From IMG/VR virus record IMGVR_UViG_3300018080_000221, positions 1-54,147 of that record: 54,147 bases of DNA; one strand, given 5' to 3'. The translations under genes and the position numbers were made by a program. Source of the stretch: a virus. The notes under the pieces were generated by a model. It did not search any database. It had not been told where the DNA came from and was given only the letters and a program-made list of their open reading frames with translations. Of the stretch, positions 41,912 to 48,431 are shown one piece after another. Each line of letters opens with the position of its first letter. Positions within the stretch are counted from its first letter, which is position 1.

Positions 41912-43112
41912 TCGGGTACTCCCATACGTGGCGGATAGCACGCTCGCCAGAGGGGGCATCCTGCCAGGCTTCGAAGTCCTCTGATAACCAATTGGTGAAG
42001 GTACCACGCTCTGGGTGGACGATGGTGACCTGGTCATGCAGGTACAGCCATGCACTGACGCCGTTGTACTCAGCCTCGATAGCCGCGATATACTCCTCAA
42101 CCTTAGAGGGCATCTTCTCGTAGGTAGTGCGCAGGTGGAGCAGTGCCTCGCAGCGGACGTCGATATATTCCTTGATGTACCACTGGAGGTCCTCTAGTAC
42201 CTGCGCTTCGTAGGCAGCGATCTGCTCGGCAGAGAGTGGGCGGAGGTCGTTAGGCCAGGCGGTAAAGTTCTCTGCCCAGCAAGACGCCCCGTCCAGGTGC
42301 TCAGCCTCCTCGATGTACTCGTCTACTAGGTCAGGGTTATCTAGGAACGCGTCTGACGAGTAGATAGTACGGTAAGCCAGGTCTCTGGCACGGAGCTGGT
42401 CGTGGGTGAGTTCTACATGGATACGCCCAAAGATGATGGCCTCGATAAGGTCGGGTAAGGACTCTATACAGATACCCAGGTCGTCGTTATGGAAGCAGGC
42501 GCATGCCCCTCGGTGCTGGATATGCAATCGGCTACCATCGAGGTCGTATACCATAGCGCAGGGCATCTCTACCTCGTCAGGCGACTGCTCAGGGTAGTGG
42601 GTGGTAATCGGTGCCCACACCGGCTGGTAGTTAGGATCGAAGTCGACAGGGTTAAGGGTCAGGCTGTCCAAGATCGTTGGCGGGATACCATACTCGGACG
42701 TATAGTCAGGAGCAGTCGGGTCGTTAGGGCCAGGACTAAAGCCTGTGGCAGGGTCGAACCCCCAGGGAACCCCTTCACGAAGGGAGGCACAGCCCCAAGA
42801 ATCAGGGGTGTGCAGGGGAGGGGGTAAGTCCTCGTTGCCTGCCCCCAGTGTAGAGGAGGATGGCTGGACACGGTCCTCTTCAGGGACGCTGGGCAGCTCG
42901 CCTGGTAGATAGGCCAGGAGGGAGTCGATAAGTTGGGTAGCGATACGGTTCCTGGCTGCGCAGAGGCGCAAGTCGTCTTTGTCGGTCAGGTCGGGGTCGC
43001 CGTATGATAGGTTGGTGGCCTCCTCTGCCTGCTTAACAACGTCCGGGGAGGCTGCTAGGGCGGATACGGCGGCTTCCTTGCTAGTGGTTAGGAGATACGT
43101 TAGGAGGTGCAT
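41904..43112 (-). CDS. Unknown acidic protein
   Basis: A 402-residue protein with a good ribosome site (AAAGGAAC). The N-terminal part is helical; residues ~85-170 are Pro/Asp-rich and disordered-looking; the C-terminal part is helical and acidic. HRGACACFHNDDLGIC (about 200) holds clustered Cys/His. Palindrome copy K encodes LHTPDSWGCASL. It is the first gene after promoter P1 and the AT-rich region. No family recognised. Confidence 0.6.
   Translation of the reverse strand: MHLLTYLLTTSKEAAVSALAASPDVVKQAEEATNLSYGDPDLTDKDDLRLCAARNRIATQLIDSLLAYLPGELPSVPEEDRVQPSSSTLGAGNEDLPPPLHTPDSWGCASLREGVPWGFDPATGFSPGPNDPTAPDYTSEYGIPPTILDSLTLNPVDFDPNYQPVWAPITTHYPEQSPDEVEMPCAMVYDLDGSRLHIQHRGACACFHNDDLGICIESLPDLIEAIIFGRIHVELTHDQLRARDLAYRTIYSSDAFLDNPDLVDEYIEEAEHLDGASCWAENFTAWPNDLRPLSAEQIAAYEAQVLEDLQWYIKEYIDVRCEALLHLRTTYEKMPSKVEEYIAAIEAEYNGVSAWLYLHDQVTIVHPERGTFTNWLSEDFEAWQDAPSGERAIRHVWEYPND
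42787..42813 (-). repeat. Dispersed palindrome copy K
   Basis: Minus strand GCACACCCC ... TTGGGGCTGTGC, 27 bp, inside the gene at 41904. Confidence 0.75.
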
Positions 43113-43218
43113 AGCAGTTCCTTTCTAGTAGTCTGGTGCCTAAGCTGGATTAGGCGTTTATGGGTAGTCAGCTAGGGAGCTAGCCTGTTAAGGTCTCGCT
43201 CCGGTTTTTCTCCCTTCT

Positions 43219-43248
43219 AGTTTACTATAACAGGCTGGCTTTAGTAAA
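43219..43248 (-). promoter_or_regulatory. Promoter P1 (leftward)
   Basis: TTTACT (43243-43248), 18-base spacer with CAGCCTG, then TAAACT (43219-43224); TATAGT at 43224-43229 is an alternative -10. It lies 107 bases upstream of the gene at 41904, with two small hairpins in the leader. Confidence 0.65.
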
Positions 43249-43917
43249 GTCCCCCCAGTAGGGCCAAACGCCCTGGCAAGTAGGAAAGGGGGAGAGGACG
43301 GCTGTTATGGTAGACGGCTGATAAGGTAGTAGATGGTCATACTTTTAGTTTTTAGAAACTAAAACAGGTCGTTACTTTTTAGTTACTAAAAACTAAGTCA
43401 TGGCCTGAAATGGGGTATAATCCATAAAGATAATGCTATAAAAGCGGTCTGCGAGTAGTTTATTTTTATAGTTTACTTTATAGTTTATTTGAATGTAGAT
43501 TGATTTGTTTAGGGTTAGTTTAGGTAGTATTGCCCTCCTTATCTATATAAATAATAAATAATTATAAAATAATTATTATTATATTTTTTATAGCTACTAT
43601 TAGATGAACCAAAAGGAGAAGAAATTAAAATTCAATTAAATTAAAATATATATAGAGCTATACCGACCCCCCTTGGAGCGTTATTTTGCTATGGTTTATA
43701 GTTTATAGCGATAAGTACGATGGTTTAGATAGGTCGTTTGATATAGGTCGGTGCGTAAGGTAGAGTATAAACTATAAACTATATAAATAAAAGAACCCCC
43801 TACCCTATAGATAGGGCAGGGGGAGCAGTAGAGCTGATATAGCCATCGGTGATCGCCAGCCTGACTGGTTAGGCAACGACCCCTAGCTGGTCGGGCCAGC
43901 GGTCGGGCGGGCGGTGG
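43249..43917. other. AT-rich non-coding region, replication-origin candidate
   Basis: No gene is seen for about 670 bases. Features: palindrome TTTTAGTTT/AAACTAAAA (43343-43364), palindrome TTTTTAGT-T-ACTAAAAA (43376-43392), and repeated TATAGTTTAT-type units in both directions (43464-43482, 43690-43706, 43766-43783). An almost pure A/T tract runs through 43541-43600. It is by far the most AT-rich part of the genome, suiting easy melting and initiator binding. Confidence 0.5.
43784..43823 (-). terminator. Rho-independent terminator (leftward)
   Basis: On the minus strand CCCCCT-G-CCCTA, TCTA loop, TAGGG-T-AGGGGG, then TTCTTTTATTT. It follows the gene at 43918 and shields the AT-rich region from its transcription. 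Confidence 0.8.
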
Positions 43918-44502
43918 TTAGAAATCCAAATCCAGGTCGATGTCCTCTTCAGCCACCTCGGTCAGGTCTTTGGCCTTAGCTGGGGTGGAGGCTTTCTTCT
44001 TCTTGTATGCAGGCTCGAAGGAGAACTCATTCTCCGTCAGGTCTGTCGGGGCCTTGTCTGGGTAGAACCCAGCGACTGCGGCCTGGATAGCGACAGAGAG
44101 GGCGTCGGCATCGACAACGGCAGAGTCGAATCTGACCAGGTATCGGCGCAGGCCCAAGCGTGTGGTGGTGCGCGTCTGGTACCCCTCCACGAACACGGGG
44201 TTGATCAGCCAGACCTCGTAGGACTTCATCTGGACCTTATTGCAGATAGGCTCTTGCTGGTTGGTTGCCGGGTTCAGGATGGTCTTGTCCCTGTTCTTGC
44301 GCACGAGCTGCCGAACATACTGGCTGTGCTTCAGGCCCATCGCAGGCGTGGCGTCGTTAATCTTGTACCAGTCGCAATACGGCTTCTGGAGTTCAGGGTA
44401 ACGTGCCCCTGGGTTAGGCGGGGCTGGCTTGGCCTGCTTGGCCTGCTTGGTCTGCTTGGCTGGTTTAGCTGCCTTGGTGGGTGTTGCCTGTTTCTTTGCC
44501 AT
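43918..44502 (-). CDS. Basic/acidic two-part protein with an SSB-like acidic tail
   Basis: A 194-residue protein. The N-terminal ~35 residues are Lys/Ala/Pro-rich repeats (KPAKQTKQAKQAKP); the core (about 40-155) is mixed; the C-terminus is EEDIDLDLDF, an acidic tail ending in Phe as in phage single-strand-binding proteins. The core and tail align with the protein at 47074, which also ends in Phe. The ribosome site is AGGAGG, and a long structured leader and promoter P4 lie upstream. DNA binding is inferred. Confidence 0.6.
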   Translation of the reverse strand: MAKKQATPTKAAKPAKQTKQAKQAKPAPPNPGARYPELQKPYCDWYKINDATPAMGLKHSQYVRQLVRKNRDKTILNPATNQQEPICNKVQMKSYEVWLINPVFVEGYQTRTTTRLGLRRYLVRFDSAVVDADALSVAIQAAVAGFYPDKAPTDLTENEFSFEPAYKKKKASTPAKAKDLTEVAEEDIDLDLDF

Positions 44503-44551
44503 GGTATTACCTCCTATAGGTGTGTATGGCTTATGGTAGGCTAATTCCTAC

Positions 44552-44745
44552 CTAGCTGGTCCCTAAGTCATAGGCTTATCACTGCGGGCTGCCGGACTGG
44601 GTAGCAGGCAGAGAGCGGCGTGGCCTAGGGACCAGCTAGCTATTAACTAGCCTGGTATGGTAACAGGTGGTGCACGTTCTTGTTAAGGTCGTCTTTAGGA
44701 CTAGGCGATAGGAAGAAACTAAGTTGCGGTTATTCCCTATCGCCT
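44552..44745 (-). ncRNA. Structured 5' leader of the SSB-like gene
   Basis: The ~240-base leader after promoter P4 contains a 10-bp perfect hairpin at its 5' end (AGGCGATAGG 44703-44712 with CCTATCGCCT 44736-44745). It also contains a 14-bp perfect long-range stem (CTAGCTGGTCCCTA 44552-44565 with TAGGGACCAGCTAG 44626-44639) around a smaller inner hairpin. A 6-bp hairpin (GGTAGG/CCTACC) follows near the start codon. It may be an attenuator, riboswitch-like control or stable small RNA. Confidence 0.5.
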
Positions 44746-44747
44746 TT

Positions 44748-44777
44748 ATTATACTATAACAGTAGGGGGTAAGTAAA
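44748..44777 (-). promoter_or_regulatory. Promoter P4 (leftward)
   Basis: TTTACT (44772-44777), 18-base spacer, consensus TATAAT (44748-44753). The spacer has CTACTGTTATAG rather than CAGCCTG. It is followed at once by a 10-bp hairpin at the predicted transcript start. Confidence 0.75.
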
Positions 44778-44796
44778 GTCTAGATAGTAGTACCAA

Positions 44797-45021
44797 TTAA
44801 AACTTAGGGCAGGGCATGTTGTACCCCTTGGCTGTGATCGTGGCGTAGCGATGGGTGAGGGGCAGCTCCTTCTGGAGTTCCTTGAGGGTGGCTATCTCTC
44901 GGCGATACTGCTCTTGGTTTACCTCTGGGATGTCTGGGTGGGTTGCTCTGGTAGATAGGTTATCTATACGAGCTTGTAATGCGTTATGGATGGCATACAT
45001 CTGGGTCTTTGTTAAGTTCAT
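44797..45021 (-). CDS. Unknown small helical protein
   Basis: A 74-residue helical protein with AAAGGAGG eight bases upstream of ATG. No family recognised. Confidence 0.55.
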   Translation of the reverse strand: MNLTKTQMYAIHNALQARIDNLSTRATHPDIPEVNQEQYRREIATLKELQKELPLTHRYATITAKGYNMPCPKF

Positions 45022-45039
45022 TAGTTGTCCCTCCTTTAA

Positions 45040-45067
45040 GGGTGGGTGGGTGGGTGGGTGGGTGGGT
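45040..45067 (+). repeat. Tandem GGGT repeat (7 units), G-quadruplex-prone
   Basis: Seven consecutive GGGT units on the plus strand lie in the short gap between two leftward genes. The mRNA strand is ACCC-rich, so any quadruplex would form in the non-transcript DNA strand. Confidence 0.85.
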
Positions 45068-45069
45068 GG

Positions 45070-45387
45070 TTAGTCGTGCTCTTGGTTGGTAACTAGTTCG
45101 TATGCGGCTTTGATGGTGTTCTGCTTGATGGCCTCCTTGAGTGCCAGGCGAGTCGCGCGGTGGCGATGCCTAGCCAGGTTACGCTCCAGTTTGTAGGTCA
45201 GGGTGGCTAGGTAATGGCGTCGGATAGGGGCAAGCCAGGGTAGGGGGTTACGCGAGTTCAGTGCTGCCTGGACACGGCTGTAGCGTTTGAGTAGGCGTTG
45301 CCTGCGGCGGTCAGCTGCTGCTGCCTTCCTTGCTAGGTTCTTGACTGGGCGGCTATGGTATACGTATCTCAGGACATGGTTGCTCAT
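45070..45387 (-). CDS. Very basic small protein
   Basis: A 105-residue, Arg/Lys/His-rich protein (AAADRRRQRLLKRYSR, NLARHRHRATRLALKEA) likely to bind nucleic acid. AAGGAG lies 11 bases before ATG. No family recognised. Confidence 0.55.
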   Translation of the reverse strand: MSNHVLRYVYHSRPVKNLARKAAAADRRRQRLLKRYSRVQAALNSRNPLPWLAPIRRHYLATLTYKLERNLARHRHRATRLALKEAIKQNTIKAAYELVTNQEHD

Positions 45388-45464
45388 CTCGTTTGTGCTC
45401 CTTAACGATGGTTATAGAGGAGGGGCCATACTGGTATCATCAGTATACCCCCTCCCTGGTCAGG

Positions 45465-45818
45465 TCAGTCTGTAGTAGGGGGCTGGGGGTTCAGAGCAAT
45501 CCAGCGCAATGCATCCTGTATAAGGCTATACGTCTCTGGGAAGGCAGAGCGCTCTATCTGGTACCGTAACCAGTACTGTACCCCTCGGTTGTCGGATGCC
45601 TCCATGGCGGCTATGTATGCCCCAGCACGCTTGCGGCCCAGCTCCTGTACCAGCCTGGCCTTAGCACTGCTGATGACCTTTACCTGGTTACCAGTTACGT
45701 TCTTAACCACGTACATCTTACCCTTAGGGGTAGGGGGCACGGGGTCAGGGTCAGCCAGGACTCTGTCGGTCAGGTCTCTTACCTCGTCTATGGTAAACTC
45801 TAGGGTAAACTCTTCCAT
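45465..45818 (-). CDS. Unknown small protein
   Basis: A 117-residue protein. The start ATG 45818 uses an AGGAG ribosome site that lies within palindrome copy L. It shares the PTPKG linker with the next gene upstream (45846) and has a helical C-terminal half. Possible distant paralogues; function unknown. Confidence 0.55.
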   Translation of the reverse strand: MEEFTLEFTIDEVRDLTDRVLADPDPVPPTPKGKMYVVKNVTGNQVKVISSAKARLVQELGRKRAGAYIAAMEASDNRGVQYWLRYQIERSAFPETYSLIQDALRWIALNPQPPTTD

Positions 45819-45820
45819 CT

Positions 45821-45846
45821 GCACACTCCTGTAATCGGGGCTGTGC
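45821..45846 (+). repeat. Dispersed palindrome copy L
   Basis: GCACACTCC ... TCGGGGCTGTGC, 26 bp, filling the whole gap between two leftward genes; its left arm carries the Shine-Dalgarno of the gene at 45465. Confidence 0.8.
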
Positions 45847-46244
45847 TAGCCCTCTAATGCCGTATGCTCCCCAAGGGTACGGCTAATGAAGTCGGCAACG
45901 AGGTTAAGCTCTGACCTGGTATACTGCCCCTCGTTAATCATGTCTATGAAGGTATTGACGACTGCCTGATTACGTAGGTAATATCCATACTGGACTACCT
46001 CCATTCGTAACCTGGCCCATACCTGAAGGTCAGACGGCCTATGGTATATATGCGCACCCTTAGGGGTAGGGGAGGGGGTAGCAGGCAGGTCGTGGAGTAG
46101 GGTTACGGATACCTCCTCGTAGTACGAGACCTGCTTCTCCAGGGCGTTATAGACCTTGTCCATGGCTTCCGACGGCCAGGCTGCTTCTACGCAGTAGTGC
46201 TTAGTGCCCTGGTCGGTTAAGACTGTTACTTTATACCTCTTCAT
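45846..46244 (-). CDS. Unknown protein
   Basis: A 132-residue protein with AAAGGAG upstream, first gene after promoter P3. N-terminal strands (YKVTVLTDQGTKHYCVEA), a PTPKG linker, then helices. No family recognised. Confidence 0.55.
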   Translation of the reverse strand: MKRYKVTVLTDQGTKHYCVEAAWPSEAMDKVYNALEKQVSYYEEVSVTLLHDLPATPSPTPKGAHIYHRPSDLQVWARLRMEVVQYGYYLRNQAVVNTFIDMINEGQYTRSELNLVADFISRTLGEHTALEG

Positions 46245-46301
46245 ATTACTCTCCTTTACTGGTAGGGGCAGGGTGCCCCGCGGCCTTATAGCTCTACCTT
46301 A

Positions 46302-46331
46302 ATTATACTACGACAGGCTGCTCTTAGTAAA
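46302..46331 (-). promoter_or_regulatory. Promoter P3 (leftward)
   Basis: TTTACT (46326-46331), 18-base spacer with CAGCCTG, consensus TATAAT (46302-46307). It drives the genes at 45846 and beyond. Confidence 0.8.
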
Positions 46332-46581
46332 GTCTCCGCAGGCTGCCCAATTGCGGTGGTAGGCAGGGGAGGGAGCGAGTCGCCTATATAGCAGGGTAGG
46401 GGGCAGGGTAGGGGGATACCCCTGGGGCAGAGTAGGGGGGTCAGGGTAGGGGGGTGAGCCTGATGGGGTCACGGCGTTGAGGCAGGGTGAGTGGCAGCTC
46501 GTGAGCTGAAAAAAAATCATACAGCTCGCTCCGGTAAAGTATTCTGTTATAGAGTAGGGGAGGGACTATGCCCTCCCCAGA
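46332..46581. other. Non-coding stretch with G-rich repeats and a hairpin
   Basis: Four imperfect CAGGGTAGGGGG units occur at 46392-46403, 46404-46415, 46428-46440 and 46442-46454. An A8 tract lies near 46509-46516. A perfect 8-bp hairpin GGGGAGGG/CCCTCCCC (46557-46578) directly follows the gene at 46582 in its direction of transcription and may end that transcript. Confidence 0.6.
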
Positions 46582-46791
46582 CTACCGACGTCGCCTGGTT
46601 CGCCAGCGACGGCGGAGATGGTCCCATCCCTCGTCGGCTAGCTTATAGATAACCAGGGCAAGTACTACTGCTACCCATAGGGGGATAGTTACGTTACCAG
46701 ACCAGCTCCCCAGGCGCACGCCCAGGGTAAAGCTCCCCAGGCTATTAAGGAAGGATACTACTTCCTTAACTATACCGATAAACTTATCCAT
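46582..46791 (-). CDS. Small membrane protein with a very basic tail
   Basis: A 69-residue protein with one clear hydrophobic helix (about 35-50) and an Arg-rich C-terminus (RRRWRTRRRR). Start ATG 46791 overlaps the previous stop (TAATG) and has AGGAGG upstream. The layout fits a small inner-membrane or holin-like protein. Confidence 0.55.
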   Translation of the reverse strand: MDKFIGIVKEVVSFLNSLGSFTLGVRLGSWSGNVTIPLWVAVVLALVIYKLADEGWDHLRRRWRTRRRR

Positions 46792-46931
46792 TACCTATAC
46801 CTCCTAGCAGCCTGCTTAAGCATTCTCGCTCGCATATTCGCTCGACCAGCAGCCGCGAGTAGGGCAGCAGCCTTAGCCTTACGTGCTTCCTTAGTTAACC
46901 TTACGACCTTAGCCTTCCTTAGCATTATCAT
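46791..46931 (-). CDS. 46-residue very basic peptide
   Basis: MIMLRKAKVVRLTKEARKAK, then an Ala/Arg-rich helix. AAAGGAG lies 6 bases upstream of ATG 46931, and translation continues to the next gene through TAATG. Below usual ORF cutoffs, but well supported by ribosome sites on both sides. Likely nucleic-acid binding by charge. Confidence 0.55.
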   Translation of the reverse strand: MIMLRKAKVVRLTKEARKAKAAALLAAAGRANMRARMLKQAARRYR

Positions 46932-46976
46932 CTTTTTCTCCTTTACCCCTAGAGTAGGGGAGTATAGTAATTACGT

Positions 46977-47073
46977 TCTCTGCCCCCTAAAGGCGGGCGC
47001 TAGAGTAGGGGTTTACCTACCCCTTAGCGTATCCGCCTATAGGGGGATATTTAGTTTTGGTAGGGGGCAGAGA
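46977..47073 (-). ncRNA. Nested inverted repeat, candidate structured RNA
   Basis: A perfect 13-bp closing stem (46977-46989 with 47061-47073, TCTCTGCCCCCTA type) encloses AGGCGG/CCGCCT (46991-46996, 47033-47038), CGCTA/TAGCG (46998-47002, 47025-47029) and AGGGG/CCCCT (47007-47011, 47020-47024), all coaxial. It starts exactly at the stop of the gene at 47074 and ends before the ribosome site of the next gene. Confidence 0.55.
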
Positions 47074-47547
47074 CTAGAATTCGATGCCCGTAATCTCTAA
47101 CTCCGACGGTTCTTTAGGGGCACGTTTCTTAGCTCCCTTTTTAGCCTTATACGCTTCCTCTAGGGTATACTCGATGTCGAGGGCGTCGAGTGCCTCCTTA
47201 ACCTTCTCGAAGTTTTCGATAGGGGTTCTAAGGAGGAAGCGGCGCATACCCGTACGTACCGATTTATTCTCCTTATAGTAGGTAATCGAGGGCACGTAGA
47301 CGTACCACTTTTCGAGCTTCCCGATAAGGAGTTTAACTCCCTCGATTTTGCCCTCTTTTAGAAGCCTAGAAGCGTACATCGGGTACTTAACTTCTAGAAG
47401 GGGGCAGCTATCCTTAATCGAGACGAATACTTTAGGGTCGCGGATATTCTTAGGGGTAAGTTTACCCTTCCAGTAATCCTTAACCTTAGCATTCTCCTTA
47501 CGAGTAGAGAAGCCGATAACCTTAACCGAAACCTTTTTAGTCGCCAT
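47074..47547 (-). CDS. Paralogue of the SSB-like protein at 43918
   Basis: A 157-residue, Lys-rich protein without any Gln or His. LEKWYVYVPSITYYKENKSV followed by RTGMRRFLLRTPIENFEKVKEAL (positions ~79-120) aligns with YEVWLINPVFVEGYQTRTTT and GLRRYLVRFDS of the 43918 protein. The KK-rich stretch and an acidic end with terminal Phe also match. AAAGGAG precedes ATG. Codon use avoids TG and CA dinucleotides. DNA binding is inferred. Confidence 0.6.
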   Translation of the reverse strand: MATKKVSVKVIGFSTRKENAKVKDYWKGKLTPKNIRDPKVFVSIKDSCPLLEVKYPMYASRLLKEGKIEGVKLLIGKLEKWYVYVPSITYYKENKSVRTGMRRFLLRTPIENFEKVKEALDALDIEYTLEEAYKAKKGAKKRAPKEPSELEITGIEF

Positions 47548-47613
47548 TCTTACTATTCTCCTTTTCCCCTTAAGGGGATATACTAGACTTTAGATTAGGT
47601 TTATAAGTCTAGC

Positions 47614-47642
47614 CTTAGAGCTATACTAGGGTATAGCCCTAA
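47614..47642 (-). other. Intergenic hairpin
   Basis: GCTATAC-TAGG-GTATAGC with flanking TTAG/CTAA, just after the stop of the gene at 47650. A second dyad, CTAGACTT/AAGTCTAG, lies beside it. They may stabilise or end the upstream transcript. Confidence 0.45.
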
Positions 47643-47649
47643 AGTTAGG

Positions 47650-47913
47650 TTATAATACCTCCGTTATATTCTCGATAATATTCCTACTCCTATCGTCTAC
47701 TCTCCTAAGAGATACCGAGTAGGGGAGGGGTAACTTAGCTTCTAGCTCTAGGGCCTTACCGTAAGCGGTATAGGCTTTATAGCTATCGTTGCTCTCTCTA
47801 TAGGGGAAGCCTTCCTTAAGAACTACTAAGGTATACTCTCTCTCCCTCTTAGCCTTATCGCTATCTCTACCGGGAACGAATTCTACTTCTAAGGTAAACT
47901 CGAAGCCTAGCAT
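47650..47913 (-). CDS. Unknown small protein in the TpG/CpA desert
   Basis: An 87-residue protein, first gene after promoter P5, with TAGGAG upstream of ATG. Rich in Glu, Lys, Leu and Tyr; contains no Gln, His, Cys or Trp, all of which need CA or TG in their codons. Strand-rich N-terminus (FEFTLEVEFVPG). Function unknown; likely very early expressed. Confidence 0.6.
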   Translation of the reverse strand: MLGFEFTLEVEFVPGRDSDKAKREREYTLVVLKEGFPYRESNDSYKAYTAYGKALELEAKLPLPYSVSLRRVDDRSRNIIENITEVL

Positions 47914-47997
47914 TCTCTCTCTCCTATTCTAGGGGGAGTAGCTCTCCCTCTTAGTTATTAGTTAGTATCTCGTTTCTTAATCCTTAACTCTAAATCT

Positions 47998-48026
47998 ATT
48001 ATACTCTATTTCTCTCTAAAAGTAAA
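47998..48026 (-). promoter_or_regulatory. Promoter P5 (leftward, probably earliest)
   Basis: TTTACT (48021-48026), 17-base spacer, TATAAT (47998-48003). Unlike P1-P3 it lacks CAGCCTG, so it may be active without phage control. First promoter of the leftward arm. Confidence 0.75.
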
Positions 48027-48174
48027 GACCTAATTAGTCGAGTTTAGGAGTTTAGTATACCCCTCGTGAAGTTTTACGTAACTTGGTGATATAACCCTGA
48101 GGCTCACCTTTCTCATACCAGGAGTACCCGATAGAAGTATGGCCAGTAGCATAACTCACCCATATGAAGGAGGC

Positions 48175-48204
48175 TGGACTAGGGCAGCCTGATTAGTATA
48201 TACT
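48175..48204 (+). promoter_or_regulatory. Promoter P6 (rightward, structural arm)
   Basis: TGGACT (48175-48180), 18-base spacer with CAGCCTG, TATACT (48199-48204). It is 45 bases before the first rightward gene. The remaining divergent region (48066-48174) shows no other clear feature. Confidence 0.65.
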
Positions 48205-48248
48205 AGAAGCTAGGATTAACCTGAAAAGAGGGGGGTTCTCAACTATAG

Positions 48249-48431
48249 ATGCTGAACTTAAACGTACTTGACCAACCAGGGGAGAGGGTAACCCTAATAA
48301 CCAAGACAAAGATAGTCATTGCGACGGTTACGGAGCCAGACACGGCCAACGACCTGGAGTTACACACTCCAGGTTCGGGGCTGTGCATCGGCTTGAGAAT
48401 TGAGCAGGTGAGGGATCGTGAGCTGGAATGA
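48249..48431 (+). CDS. CsrA-like small protein (tentative)
   Basis: A 60-residue protein. The beginning (MLNLNVLDQPGERVTLIT, then KIVIATVTE) and end (GLCIGLRIEQVRDRELE) follow the order of CsrA: ML-L-R-x-GE at the N-terminus and V-R-x-EL near the C-terminus. The middle is altered by palindrome copy B, which encodes ELHTPGSGLC. Only a weak G-rich ribosome site. If real, it could control translation of the structural arm. Confidence 0.4.
   Translation: MLNLNVLDQPGERVTLITKTKIVIATVTEPDTANDLELHTPGSGLCIGLRIEQVRDRELE
48362..48386 (+). repeat. Dispersed palindrome copy B
   Basis: ACACACTCC ... TTCGGGGCTGTGC, 25 bp, in the CsrA-like gene, 32 bases before the small terminase start. Confidence 0.75.

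Larger units (their letters stand above)
47549..48065. other. TpG/CpA-depleted segment
   Basis: Reading every base, this 517-bp stretch has one TpG (47790) and one CpA (47911), the latter belonging to the start codon of the gene at 47650. Neighbouring genome has about 8 per 60 bases. Depletion continues more weakly to about 46.75 kb. Confidence 0.9.

Noticed and set aside
46308-46520. 70-residue minus-strand ORF
   Set aside because: Pro-rich translation of the G-rich repeats; overlaps promoter P3. It has a GGAG-like site, but composition is not protein-like.
43113-48248. tRNA genes or CRISPR arrays in the non-coding gaps
   Set aside because: No cloverleaf with a T-loop GTTCRA motif and no regularly spaced direct repeats with unique spacers; the stems seen are simple or nested hairpins.
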